Below the pieces are notes generated by a model, which ran no database searches, had not been told where the DNA came from, and saw nothing but the letters and a program-made list of their open reading frames with translations. DNA of 64,000 nt, from assembly GCF_035582795.1 (NCBI RefSeq), contig NC_134366.1, positions 153,559,519-153,623,518 on the forward strand, read 5' to 3'. The translations under genes were made by a program, and so were the position numbers. This document shows, one piece after another, positions 39,059 through 52,200 of this stretch; positions within the stretch are counted from its first letter, which is position 1, and every line of letters begins with the position of its first letter. The stretch comes from Mycteria americana (taxonomy: Eukaryota; Chordata; Aves; Ciconiiformes; Ciconiidae).

Positions 39059-41174
39059 AACTGACTAGGTTTGGAATAATTTATTAAAAGTGTTACAAAT
39101 ACATAAGAAAACAGCACAATGAAAATTAGAGGAGTCACAAAAAAGAGGAGATGAGTCAGTAACAGAGGTAGAAACACAGAACAAATTGAGAAGGCTGCAT
39201 CATAGAGAAGCAAAGATACATAGCAATGCATGCCCAAGATGTTTTAAAATCTTATGCTGGTGGTTGTAAGATTTCTGGGTGGGAACAACTCCCTCCTGCA
39301 CAACCATTTCTACATGGGTATTGTCTCTGCCTACATTCCTCTGAATTCCCCTATATTCTTTGGTACAATTCTTCTCATCCATCTCCTACCTGTTTTAAAC
39401 TCTTTCCTTTGTGTGCCTTTATTTTATTAACAATCTATTTGCAATTCTGTGTGTTACTTTGCCATAACTCTGTTCAGTAGATTGCAATACTGTAATTAGG
39501 ACTGAAGATGTTTCACAGACTAAAGTGCAAAATAACGGTCAAAAAAAACTGCTGAGAGAATAAGCTGTGCACATGGTTTTCTGGTGTATATGGATTTTCT
39601 TGTAGACTTTTTAAAAACATGTACAACTCTTTCCTTATTCCCTTCTTCCTGAAATTTGTTCACTACCCCACATTACGGAATAGGATCATAAACTACCCAC
39701 GGAATGTTGACTGGTAAACAGAAGAGAGCCAATGAAAACTTTACAGTACAAAATTCAACTTGCAAGTTATAACAAGAAAATAATTAAGAAACCTATGCAA
39801 AAATTCTGTAGCAAGATCTAGAGAAGTAAAGTACTTGTAGTAACAGTGAACAACATGTCAAGGAAAAAAGTCACTTCAGAAAAGCAGGGAGAGGGAGATT
39901 AGGGATTTATCTTCACAGTAATGCCAGGAGATTAGTTGAAAAGATAAAAGAATTAGCTTTCAATGTGAACCACAAGATGATAAGGTATGCATTATATTGG
40001 ACATGGTAAGGACATGAATGCAGCTGGATAAATGATCTGAAGGTGTTTAAAACAGCTTAGAGTAAAAAGAGAATAATGTTGTGATAAAGTCTAAACCATG
40101 AATAGGGAGGATAATTATTGCGTTTGTAACTCTCAGGAGCCACTGAAAGTCTTATTTGGAGAACTACAGGGGAAGAAGGCATAGGAATCTTTGCCTCCAG
40201 GTCAAGCTGTAAAGCTTTAATTTAAAATGCCCTTTGCTCTGCAATACAGAGACACACTCAGTAAAAAGGAATCATCATAATTTTTTTTTAGTTGTGAACA
40301 AGTGTTTTCACCAGTGTAGAAGTTCTTTCAAACGGGAGCGGGATTGGTTTTGCAGTTGTGACAATTATGGTGCTACATACCCCAAAGACAAGACCTGAAA
40401 ATATTTCTCATTTTTTCAGATTTTAAAGGCATAAACACTTGTTCTCTAGTCATAGCTTATACGCAAGAGACAACATTTCATTATTGCTGTTGCTAGAAAA
40501 AGCATGCTCATATATTAGAGGTGTACCTGCAACTTGGCAGATATAATATACAGTAGAAGCATAAATACCAAAGACCACAGAGGTCTGTCCTATTAAAACA
40601 TAATTTAGTAAGGTAGGTCATGTAGCCTTACAGCAGCAGCATGACAGGAAATCTACCATCAAGACAATCATTTCCATTTTAAATCCCATCTCAGTAGCGA
40701 CTGTCCAAGAAAATCGCTTGCTCGGTTTCAACACCAAGTTAAAGTTGCATTTAGAAAGATTAAAGGCCAGATGTCTTTGGTTCTATTTTACAGAAACTCT
40801 GCTTAAAATTGTTCTGATAAATACAAAGCTGTCCGGGTATGTTTGATGAAATATATAATCTGCAAGTTCAAAAACATGTTTGGGAGACCCAGATTGTTTC
40901 AAAGGAACACAAAAATCATCTAAATCCATCCCCATCTTTTATACTTGGGCCATACACCTAACACTTAAGATGTACATACAAAGAACTGTAAGGAAAATAC
41001 CACTGGGTCTGCCTACACGCTTTCTTCAGGTTTTCATTAACAGACCACCCCCATCCCCGTTATCTCAAAATCCTCCAGTGAAAAATTTTCACTTTCTATT
41101 AAGATAGAAACTTTAAGAGTATGATACTTATTTTTCTCCAGCTAGAAAGCAATTTCAGAACACAGGACTGCCAG

Positions 41175-41380
41175 AACTACTTTTATATATATTTATATAT
41201 TTTATATATATATATATACACACACACAAAACATATATTATTATAAATTACTATATATGTAAAATTTTATATAAAATATAAAATTATGTCTTGTTACACA
41301 TAGTATGATTTATGTATTATTATAAATTATATATTATTGTAAATATATATTATATATTTATATATAAAATTTTCTTTTTA
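41175..41380. repeat. AT-only low-complexity island with TA and CA runs
   Basis: About 200 bp composed almost only of A and T, with runs of TA, a short (AC)n at about 41219-41227 and repeated TATAAATTA words. It lies in LRP12 intron 2. Confidence 0.9.
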
Positions 41381-42932
41381 AAATCTAAACGGAAGTCCTC
41401 ACTGGATCTTTCTTCTCAGTAGTTAAAGGTCTGTCTACCAGCTGCTGTTATCTTGCATAGAAAGTACATTGTGTTCTCCTCTTCTTGGCACTACCTATTC
41501 AACCATCATGGCCAAAGTACTGAAAGTAGAGTCAAAAATTCCATTCACCTCTTGCCCAGCAGACGCTTTTCTGCCTGTATTGCGACCTGTGACACGACTG
41601 TTGCAGTAAACAAAGGGGTGAAGGGTTGTTAAAACATATCCTGAAAGCTGCATAGCTAGATTTTAGGCTGGCTGTGTATCTCGTACAATCCAATTCCAGC
41701 AACAATTGTTCCAACAGTGGCAAGTACCTGTGCTGTTATTTATTATTTACAGTGTGCCATAAATGTACTATATATGATAGTTGGTGCATTACTACTGTTG
41801 AAAAGCAACAACATTCATGATGCAGCACGAGAATGGATAGCAAAGATCTTCTATACTTATACTTCGGACAGTCTTTGAGTGGCAAACAATGGAAGGGAAA
41901 AAGAAGGTAGTATGGTGTAACAGAGACCATCCACTGACCGTACGTTTATCCAAAAAACTTAGCCGTGTGCACAAGTAGCAATGTAATGTTTGAAGCGATA
42001 CTGCAAGGATAACTACAGCGAGATGTGCAAGCTGTTGTCAAAAAGGACAAGTTTGCATTTTGACTTTTATTTTAGGAGAAGGGTGTGAAAATCAGTTTGA
42101 TTTCCAGGGACTAGTGGCAGCTTCCCTATGGAAAGAATCAGGCTTGTATTCTTCTACCCACTGAAAAGAGTGTTTGTCTCCCCATTTGCACATATTCTGA
42201 GTATCTGTATCATAAAACACAACCAGCAGCTTAGCTGACACTGCTTAACATCTGAAGAATAAAGACTATACACTGGTATCGCCTAATGTCTTAATGGACA
42301 TACAGTCGCATCACTAACACAGAATAGTCCCAAGCGTGGCTGCTGCCCAGAAGAGGCCTAAGGCTGACTTAATGGAAGAGAATGTAGCAACCTTTGAGCA
42401 ACGTGTGCTGCTTTTATACTCCATATTCCCCTAGCATCTCATCAGTTTCTCAGTTTCATGAGTTCTAAAATTCTTTTTTTTTCTTGTATTAAGGAAACTG
42501 TGCAGTCAAGTGTACAGTAGTTTCAGTTACCGCTTCAATCTAATCAGGTGAAACGCATAACTCCTGTATTAATATTATTTGATAGTAGCAGTGTCCAAAA
42601 TTACATTTCAATAAATTTCATTTCACAAAAACTTTACTGTGGAAAGAAAATATCAATTCAACTTAAACCAACTTTTCTCTTAGTTCAATGTTTGTATGGA
42701 AAAATAATTAAGCAGTCCACTTAGAAAGGCATAATCTGTTCATGAGCATGCAGGTATCAATTTTATCTTATGAGAATTTTTCCATGTTCCAGTTGCTTCA
42801 TTCCTTATTACATGCTGCAAAAGGCAGTAATAATTTTTATAGCCAAATATCTCTTCATAAGATACCAGGTGGCTTTCAATATTTACTATTTAAGTCATGC
42901 ATGAAATTTAAACATTACAAAAAATGACTTAC

Positions 42933-42989
42933 CCGTTGACACTCCTGAAATATGCACATTTTCAGAATGTTCTGCAAGAGCACCATTTC
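42933..42989 (-). CDS. LRP12: LRP12 exon 2, a 57-nt in-frame cassette
   Basis: The exon is only 57 bp, with acceptor ATTTTAG and donor GTAAGT. It encodes NGALAEHSENVHISGVST, identical to the human segment that follows the signal peptide. The phase is 1 at both ends, so skipping removes 19 residues without a frame change. In human this segment is absent from one known isoform, so the same cassette use is likely here. It would be missed by open-frame scans because of its size. Confidence 0.95.
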
Positions 42990-45204
42990 CTAAAATTAAA
43001 CATAATGAATAAGCTAATTTCCAAGATAAAATTTGTAAAAATTCTTCAGATACTCTTTTACAGAACAGAAAGAACAAAACTAAGTTATTTTCATTAATAT
43101 TAAAGGTCCTACATTCATTTTATGATAAAACTTAGAGAAAAACTACAGAAAAAGTTACTATACAATGAAAATAAAAACCAAGCATCATTAGTGTACTAGG
43201 AACAATTAAGTATACTAGAAAGTTAAGGAACTAGAAACTGATAGTAGCAAAGAGTTTTGAGAAACTTCAGGCATTTTAGATGGTATATTTTGCATAAAGT
43301 GTTATTTTCTTTTCAAGAAAGGTTTATTTCAATGCATCTTCCCCATCTCCTCCTGGATTAAGATTTGCAAGTAAATGCTATGCAAATAAAGACATCCGGG
43401 GTACAACATCCGTCTGTTTCATAATGAATTGCAGCATATACTCTTTATCCAGAAAGATGTTTCAGATATAGCCAGGAACTAGCTACCTTCAAGAATAACT
43501 CCCCATCAATGTTCATTAAAACGAAGTATATTTGCAAAGATGAACAATGAGACTCATGTGGCCATCAAGAGTTAGAGACAAAAAAGTTATTCCTCCAAAT
43601 CTCATACTACTTTGTACTCCTCCAAAGTAAGAGAGTCTGCTAAAGTGAGTATGTTTGCTGACGGGTAGTAGCCCTGTTACATGATGTGACAGATCAAGTT
43701 GTATTTGTGCACATTTCCCCCACTGAACAGTGCTTATTCTCCTCTCCTTTACTCAACATCTTTTCTTTTAACCTTTACAACAAATTTTTAATAAAATCTT
43801 TCAGGCATTTTGGGAGGACAGAGCTACTTTCATAAATAAGCTGCTTTGAACATAGGCAGGGAATCTAATATTTAAAATAAATCACTAAGCAAATTTTAAA
43901 ACCACAACTCTTAATCCCTCAAAGTTTTGTAATATTGAAGATTTGCCATGTCACACCGTTTTTTATACATGTGAAATTAGTTGTTCTAACAGCACTGCAA
44001 GGTAAGTGTGATACGTTTGGGTAACAAGAACCTTAACTACATGAAGAAAACTCAAATTCCTTTTATACCAAGCTTAAGAGTTGACCTGGACCATATACAC
44101 CTCAGCAAGCATCTCAATGCTCCTCCATTGCAGTGGTTACAAATAAAATGCTTCAGAAATTGCTCCTAGGGTTGACACCAAATGCACAAAGACATAATTT
44201 TTTACTTCCTAAAGATACAATACAGTTAGAAACCTGATGATCAGAATTTGTAGAAAAATACGAAGTCTAATTTTTCTTTAAAAACAACAACAACAAACCC
44301 AAAAAATCCCACACAACACAAAAAAACCCCCAGCCTAAATTCTTGGGCTCTTAGAAGTGATGCACTCCCCCCCTCCATTTTTAATGTACTGATTTTACTG
44401 CATATATTTACATACCAAGTTGCTTTGTCTCAATTAAAAAAAAATTCCACACTGTAACAATTTCCCTCAACGTTCAAAAGACAGAAGTATTTTAAAACAA
44501 AAAGCTATTTCAAATACTGTATTAGTGAGAAACTCTTTTTCCAATTAAACTATTTTCAAAAATAAAATACTTGTAATTTTTAAAAAGCTGTTCTCCAAAT
44601 AATTTCTCCGTTTTGCATATATACTGACATGCTAAGGAATGTTTGCCACTGATATAATGTCTTCGGTAACACTTAGCTCTAAATTTACAAAATAAACACC
44701 ATCTTTGCTGTAAAGTGATTTTACCTGTAACTAGTTCCACAGAAGTACATTTCTGATTATCTTATTTTCTATTATTTCCATCAACATAAAGGAAAACATT
44801 AACACATTTCAAGACCTCTTGTTTTAAGCTAAAAATCACTTACTGGTATTTCATCTTTCAAATTACAGTAGGGATTATTCACCATTTTTGTATTTTCAAA
44901 AAGAGGTTATTAGCACATACAACTATATCTGTAGTTGTTATTGAACACTGAAAATGACCAGCATGACAAAAAAGAATGAATTCACAAACATTTAGAAATA
45001 TGAAAAACCCCCAAGTAATTACATTGAAGTCAGTCAATATCCGGCCACTCCTTTGATAGCCCCAGAATCTGAATTACAGACAAGCTGTCTATACATAAAG
45101 ACCAGGAAAACAAAAACCCCAGAATTTTAATAATATAAATTCTGACAAAAATGCAATAACAAAACATGAAAATACTGACATAACACTGAAGTGATGGAAA
45201 GAAA

Positions 45205-45206
<2 letters not shown>

Positions 45207-45237
<31 letters not shown>
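45207..45237. repeat. (TA)n microsatellite, about 15 units
   Basis: An uninterrupted TA dinucleotide run in LRP12 intron 1, likely polymorphic in length. Confidence 0.95.
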
Positions 45238-45241
<4 letters not shown>

Positions 45242-48200
45242 CTGACAAAAACCTATAAATCAGTAATAACGAGAAGCATACTAAAATGGGAACTCAAACC
45301 CAAATCCTATACACATTGACTTAGAATTAATGGTTTAAATTCAGAAGAAAACTTAAGTCAATATCCAAAACAGAACACTTTAATATTTTCCATTTAAATA
45401 TGCTTTATGATCTAACAATTAATCTCTTGACATAAAGTGATGTCACATTTATTGTCAAACTAACTTCAGTGATTAGTCAGAAAAAGCACGAAGATGTGAT
45501 GATGAAGCCTCAACTCAGATCCAAGTACTATAATATCAAAATAAGGTGGGCTTTTTAAAATTATTTCCTTCCCAATAATCCTTCATTACATGAAGGATTA
45601 ACCTTAGAAACCTCTCAGATTATTACTTCCTTTTTTATTGGAAACTGTCACTGAAATAGAGTGTGTTCAGATGCCATTTAAGCATTACTAACTGCTGACA
45701 CCTTTATGAAATTTTTGGCAATGATCCTTATGTGATCTCAACAACTATGTCACATGGTTCCATATAAACTGAGCCCACTAGAATATCAATATATCAGATA
45801 ACAGATCACTAATTTCCATTAAGATATAGGAACATAATTATCTTTGAAATTCCTGTTGGTCTACCTATTTAATATAGCAGAGTATGAGTATATAAAAAGA
45901 ATTCTCTTAGGTCACCAGTAAGCTTTCATATTTCTTGATGTTTTAAAGAAATATTTACTATTCATTCCCCTTTGAACCTGAAGTTTAAAACTGGAACAGG
46001 TGCCACCTAACAAAACTTTACACAAAGTTTGCCCACATCAGTTTACAGGAGCTGGTTAAGCATGTGTGATAGCACAGCGCAGGAAGACACATACTGAGAA
46101 GCTCCTGCACAAATCCATTCTGCCTGTGAGAAACCAAGTTTGTTTTTAAAAAACGGACATCTTCCAAGACTTTTTTTGGGGGAGGGGAGTGGTGACTTTT
46201 TAAAAAGAAAAAAAAAAAAAATCACTTGTGTAACCAGGACTATACCCATCTCCTTCATATCCTTTTATAAATACTTATGACAAATGGACCACTTAAAATA
46301 AGTGGTATTAAACAGAAATGTATGTCAACTTTCGTCCTGCAGCTTAAGATATGGTCAGCAACTGTGTTTAAGTTAAAAAATTCAAACGGACAATGCTCAA
46401 GATAAAAACAAGCATTTACTATGTTTTTTCAAAAAAAAAAAAAGAATCTTTGGTAAATAGGATACAAGACACGTTAAACTACTGGTAACCTATAGGTTAA
46501 ACAAAAGTATGGAAAGTACTTTTAACAGCTTTCTATTTAAGTGCACGTGAGTTTGTTGCCACCAATTCTAGTAATATCTCTAAAGATTATTTGACTGCAG
46601 TAAAAACAAAAATCAGCCAATTGGTTATTAAATGAATTAGACTCTTTATAGAGCATGTTTACAGTATGGAACAATCTCCAATTTCTGAGGTGCCTTTCTG
46701 TCTTAAATGACTTTAAAAGTCTCTTAACTGTTCAAAGTATGGTTATGGTCAAAGTTGGTCACTGATTCTGATGGACTCATCCATAAAATTTTATTTTCAC
46801 ACCACAAAGCCAGTCCCTTTGACCTTCGTCAGTTTTTTTCTACCCCACTCAAATCTTCCTAGCTGAGATGCTGTCTCAGGAGCAGGCAGAAACAGACAAC
46901 AAGTAGTTCCATGAACACTTGAGTTAATTCCTTTTGATTTGTGTCTCACAGCTGACTGACCACAGAAGCAGGCAAGACAACACTAGGTTTGCCTTCAGGT
47001 TGTCCAGCAGTTGGGGCATTTCTTCTCTATCAGTCTATAGGAAACTACATTAAACACCCTCCGCCCCACCCTGAAAAACCCAACACCCTCACAACGTCAC
47101 TTCCAAACATCCTGGTCAAAGAGCCTTATACTCCTCCAGGAGTCTGTAGAGGAGAACAAAACTACTCGGAAGATAAAAACCATAGCCTTGGAAGGTATTT
47201 GACTCACTGACATCTTCTGAGTTTCATCACAGATAGGAAAATAAACACAGGCCAGGGGAGTGGGGCTGGTAACAAGGAAAACACCGCAGCAGCAAACACT
47301 CCAACCAAACTGCAGAGGAAAACTGTAAGGGGAAAGTGTGGAAAAAACAATGCTTTCACACTTGAAAGACATGACATGTTTGGAAAAAATAGCTGCCAAG
47401 TTCTATACATTTGAAACCCAGACAGTAGCAGCGATGCTCAAACTAACATGGATGCTAACCACAATGCAGCAGCCTTCATTTTAGGATGTTACCTGCCTAC
47501 ATCCCTCCTTCCCCATAGCCTACACAGCACAGCTCGCTCTCAAAATGGGAAGAGTATCAGACTCAAAGGATTATCTGCATATAACTTCAGAGCATAGAAC
47601 TAAGCCTACAGTCCTGAAATGAGCTTCTCCTTTAAGTTTTACTCATATTCATGCAGTTTTCAAAAAGGATAGCCAAACAGATCCCTCCCTCCCCAATAAA
47701 GTGTCATTTAGTCAAAACATTCAGATTAAACAAGACAAGCTTCTGCATTCCAGATATATGAACTTGGAGGTTTCAGACAAAGAACAAGTTTATCTAAATA
47801 CTGATACATTTCAGATAGCAAATAATGACTGTTAAATGAAAACCCCGTTTTAATTTCAGTTTGACTAAAACTAGTAATATGAACGCACAGTGAAGTGATG
47901 AATATTGTAAAAGTGCACGCAAAAGATTTGGTACATGCAACTTTGTCCACTGTGATTGTAAAATCGGATTTTGTAACTTTGGTTTGGAAGAACATCATGT
48001 ATCTTGGGACTCACTTAAATCCAGACTGTGTTTTCCAGAGAAATTAACTTGACTGTTGAAATGAAAAATGAAAAGAAAAAAAAAAATCCATAGTGGTGAA
48101 CACCACATTTAAGTTACCTTTATTTTTGCTGTTAGACCAAGCAGTTACTGTTCACAAAAAAAATCATGCACACATATCTCCACTGAAGCTAAATTCTTCT

Positions 48201-49144
48201 ATATCAAGATTAAGCCTCTGCCATTAGCTTTAACAGCCAAATTACAACCCCCCTATAAATAGAACTGTATAAATTGAGGAACTGCTGTAACTGAATGGCT
48301 ACAAAGAGAGAGCTTTTTCTAAACTACCTTGAGTTAAAAGGTACTGTGGTGCATAATGAATGCTACATAACCAGATTGGACAGGCTATTTCTCTTGAGCC
48401 ACAATTATCATGGACAAGAGATCAACAACACTTCCTGTATATCATGCATTTCCAAACACCCTTTATCATGGTATGTGTTCAACTTGCTTTACTTTAGACA
48501 ATGTACTTCATGACCAAACTTCCTTTCTTCATCCTACTCCCAAAATTCCTGTCCACTCTGTACTTTACAAAGAGTAAGCTTAACTTGTTCACACTGCCTC
48601 TTGTCAGTTGAAGTTACCTTGCATTAGTCTTCACCAAATTTTGCTTCTAACTGAACAAGTGTGGGTGATGCCACCAAAATAAGAATCTTACCATACACTT
48701 CCATGAACAAGTTGGTGCTGCCTTGCATATCACCCCAGTAAAATGTCACTTAGCAATGGTCCTATGATGCTCTAGTCCAAAAATAGCGATATCCTTCTTG
48801 ACCTAGAGATACGGGAGCCGGAAACATCCATGACACCTCTGTAGTATTCCAGCATGCTTCTTGGAAATGACCCCTTTTGCTAGCACATGTTGTGACGGTC
48901 CCAGCCAGTGGCCATCCCACCCCCCCACTTCCTGCAAATATCGAAGCACAGCTGTGCAGAAACAAGCTCTGCCTAAAGACGCCATGTCAGGCTGAACTGC
49001 AGTCATGCTCGTCTGCTCAGTCTGTGGGAGAAAAGTACAAAGGCTAACTGCCTACCCGCCATACCTACGGTTAATCTAAGGTTAAGACGTTACAGCTCAG
49101 AGCAGAGCATGCGGGAGACCAACAGAAAAACAAGTACTACCACC

Positions 49145-49207
49145 CTCCTCCAGATAAACTAGATGATCTTTAAAGCTCCCTTCCGACTCAAACCATTCTA
49201 TGATAAA
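49145..49207 (+). mobile_element. Short CR1 3' tail
   Basis: The plus strand reads ACTAGATGATCTTTAAAGCT, then CCCTTCCGACTCAAACCATTC and TATGAT, which is the terminal 60 bp of a CR1 element. The upstream limit is not clear. It lies in LRP12 intron 1. Confidence 0.75.
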
Positions 49208-52200
49208 AACATTTGTTCAGTATGTAACCCAAAGTACTATACTGAATTATTTACATGTAGGTCACATGCAGTTAACGAGCCCAAAAAATTAGGTAGGATC
49301 CTCCTCAGTCTTTTGGCTCATCATTTACAACCTCCTCATCTCCTGAACACTTTGCACCTATATTTGTTAAACTACTGTGCATTTAGAATTAAATGCATTA
49401 GCTGCAGGGACTTAATGCTGAAACAACATCAAAGAGCTACATATCCATAGGTATATGGCCATACTGCTGCCAAACTCTCCTGTACTGCAGGAGTAGTACA
49501 CAGTAAATTGAGACTATGCAACTGAGAAAAAAAACACCTTCTATAATCTCAAATGAACATGAGGGTACGAAAGGGACTAGACGTGTTTTTTCATCCTTTA
49601 TAACCTAGAAAAGTCTCTGAGAATATGGTTTCTCCTGCACTTTCTCTTCTATCTGTGCAAAATGTGTTCTCCTACCAATTCTAAACTATATTACAGAAAT
49701 TCAGACTCTGCCTTCCTCAGAAGACAGGAACAGAGCTACATGTGCAACTTCAACATTACAAGAGACAAGGAACTGAAAGTGGAGCAAATAGAAAGAAAAA
49801 AAAAAAAAGAGCAGTCAAAGCATTTGAAACTTACCCTCCCAGAACACTTCATGAAATAAACAGCATTATTGCTACAGGGAATGCTTCAAATTAAGGTGCG
49901 GCAGAGCTCAGAGTACACAGTCTACTGAAGCCAGGCACCATTTGTTACGTCTCTATATTCAGTAAAAAAGCGAAGCAGCAGTGTCATTCCCAGATTCCTA
50001 CAGAAACCACTTACAGCCTTTACAGGTGACACCATTTTATTATTTCCTGCCTTCTGATGGCTTAGTTTGCAATCACTGCATCCTTTTGATTAGAGATATG
50101 CATGAAATCAAATTAACACGTTTGTGCACTAATATGTATTTGGCTTAACTACTCAATATAAGATTCATGATCCACAGCCATATCATATTTTCATGTCTTT
50201 GTTGTTCTTTTTAAAATTGTGCATTGCATCTTTGACCAGAAGTTTTTGTCCTACACCCAACTGCCGCTTACTTCCTTTTCAAAGGGCAACACATGCTTTT
50301 GCATAAATTCATACATTTCATGACAAAAGGCAATTAAAAAAGCATCATGACAAGTGACAGTATTGACTTTTAGGCATTAACTGATCAATAATTTCCAGTT
50401 TAGCTGACGAATCTTTGCAAGAGTTATTGACAAATTTTGTATTATTTATTTTTAAATCAACAGTTTGATGTTAACTACTTATATACAGTTCTTTTCCATA
50501 TTTCCTTAGGGTTAAGTACTGGAGTCATAGGAGTTTCAGGTGGTCATTTGTAAAACAGCATTAAGCTGTGCAGCAAGACATAAATTACCCTTCAGGTAAG
50601 GGAAGGATTAGATAACCATTTCTTTTAATATAAAATGACACATGTAATAGACAGAAACATCGAGAGAAAGCCTTACTGCTGCACAGACATCAGTCAGAAC
50701 TCTCTACTAAAGGCAAGCTGAGCAACAGTGCAAGATTTATTCCAAATCCCTACAACAGAAGAATATCTGCTACAAAGAAGATACAGTAAATATATCTAAA
50801 TTTCAAACAGTGAAAGCGAATGTTCACGCGAAATGAGAAAGTGTTGTATACTCAAATACTACAATGGCATAATTAATTTCTTTAATTAAGGAAAGAATAA
50901 AAATGACTAACATGAAACTATACTGAAATAGTGGCTTATTTAAATGAGTTTATGATACAAAAGCAGGAAATAAGCACATAAAATTTAACTGTAAAAACAG
51001 ATAAAGCACAGAAATTGTTTACAATACTCAATGCTGTTCTTTTATGTAGTACCATTTTTATTTTAGACCAACTGTGATGTAGTTTTATTTAGAAAACTAA
51101 GACAAGAACTAGAGAATCAATTCTGCAATGGAATTGTTTTATGTAGGTTTTAGATTTTTATTTTTACTTTTTACAACAACCAATATCTACCATTTTGTGC
51201 TTAGAAAATTATTTCTTGGCTATAAAACAATAGGTATGGTGCTGCCGAAAGTCTGCACTGTACACTTAAAACCTGTTGTCCAACATTGCATTTTTGCATC
51301 ACCCCCTCATTCTTACACTGCCCTTTCCTCCTCACAGAGGGGCTTTAAATGACATGTAGCCACATGATACTTTTGAAAAACAGGTCTTTATTCATCTCTT
51401 GGTGAATAAAACACCGCCACAAAGCTTCCAAATCTACATTCACCGTACAGAGGCTAAACCCAAAGTTAATCAGTACTTGAGTGAACAACAGCGCATACCT
51501 TTATTCCTATAATCTTGGTAATGCTGACTTAAAAATCTCCAAAGAAAAATATTCTACTTCTTTTACATTCTTTAGCATTGTAACATTATTCCTCCCACTG
51601 AAAAAAAGTCTGTGTTCTTTCTTCAAAAATTGACTATTAAAACAGATACTCTAAAAATCAAAGTTTACTACATAAATGCATGCTTTGAATTTGAAGACTA
51701 TATAATGATCAGGTCATAACAGATCTATTAAGTTCTCTGCCAAAACATAAAATATCCTTTATTCCTTATAATTTTATGGTGCTAACTTGGGATTTGTCTA
51801 CATTAGTATTTTATTTCAGATAAGGAGCATGCTTCTGAATCTCCTCATCTGCTCCACTTCATGTGCTTTGGTTCATATTATGCTGTGGCCTTGGAACCAC
51901 CAAACTGGACTCCTTTTAGATGGCACTAATCTGGAAGACACGCTCCTACCCGTAATGGGTACTCAGTCCTATGGACAACGCTAGGTTTTTCTTTTCCAAA
52001 GAAAAAAGCTTCAGAAGTGTATACGGCGCAAACATTACATCTTCAGCCTAACTTGTTTTACTCCACAAATCCGCTCCTGCCAGGCTGTGGGATGTGCCAA
52101 TGCAGAGACACCCCTAGCTACCCAGCACCAGAAGCGTGCTCTGCTCGCTGCAGCTCCAGTGCTGCCAGGGAGGCTCCACCTCAACTTCAGGTGTAAGCTT

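Larger units (their letters stand above)
35644..42932 (-). other. LRP12: LRP12 intron 2
   Basis: The intron is 7289 bp. It contains a hairpin-forming inverted repeat (39031-39058) and an AT-only stretch (41175-41380). The open frames here are short and not protein-like. Confidence 0.85.

Noticed and set aside
48762..49006. Two overlapping minus frames of 67 codons that look slightly protein-like
   Set aside because: No family recognised, no splice sites that would fit LRP12, and no conservation evidence. Probably part of an old unclassified repeat or chance.
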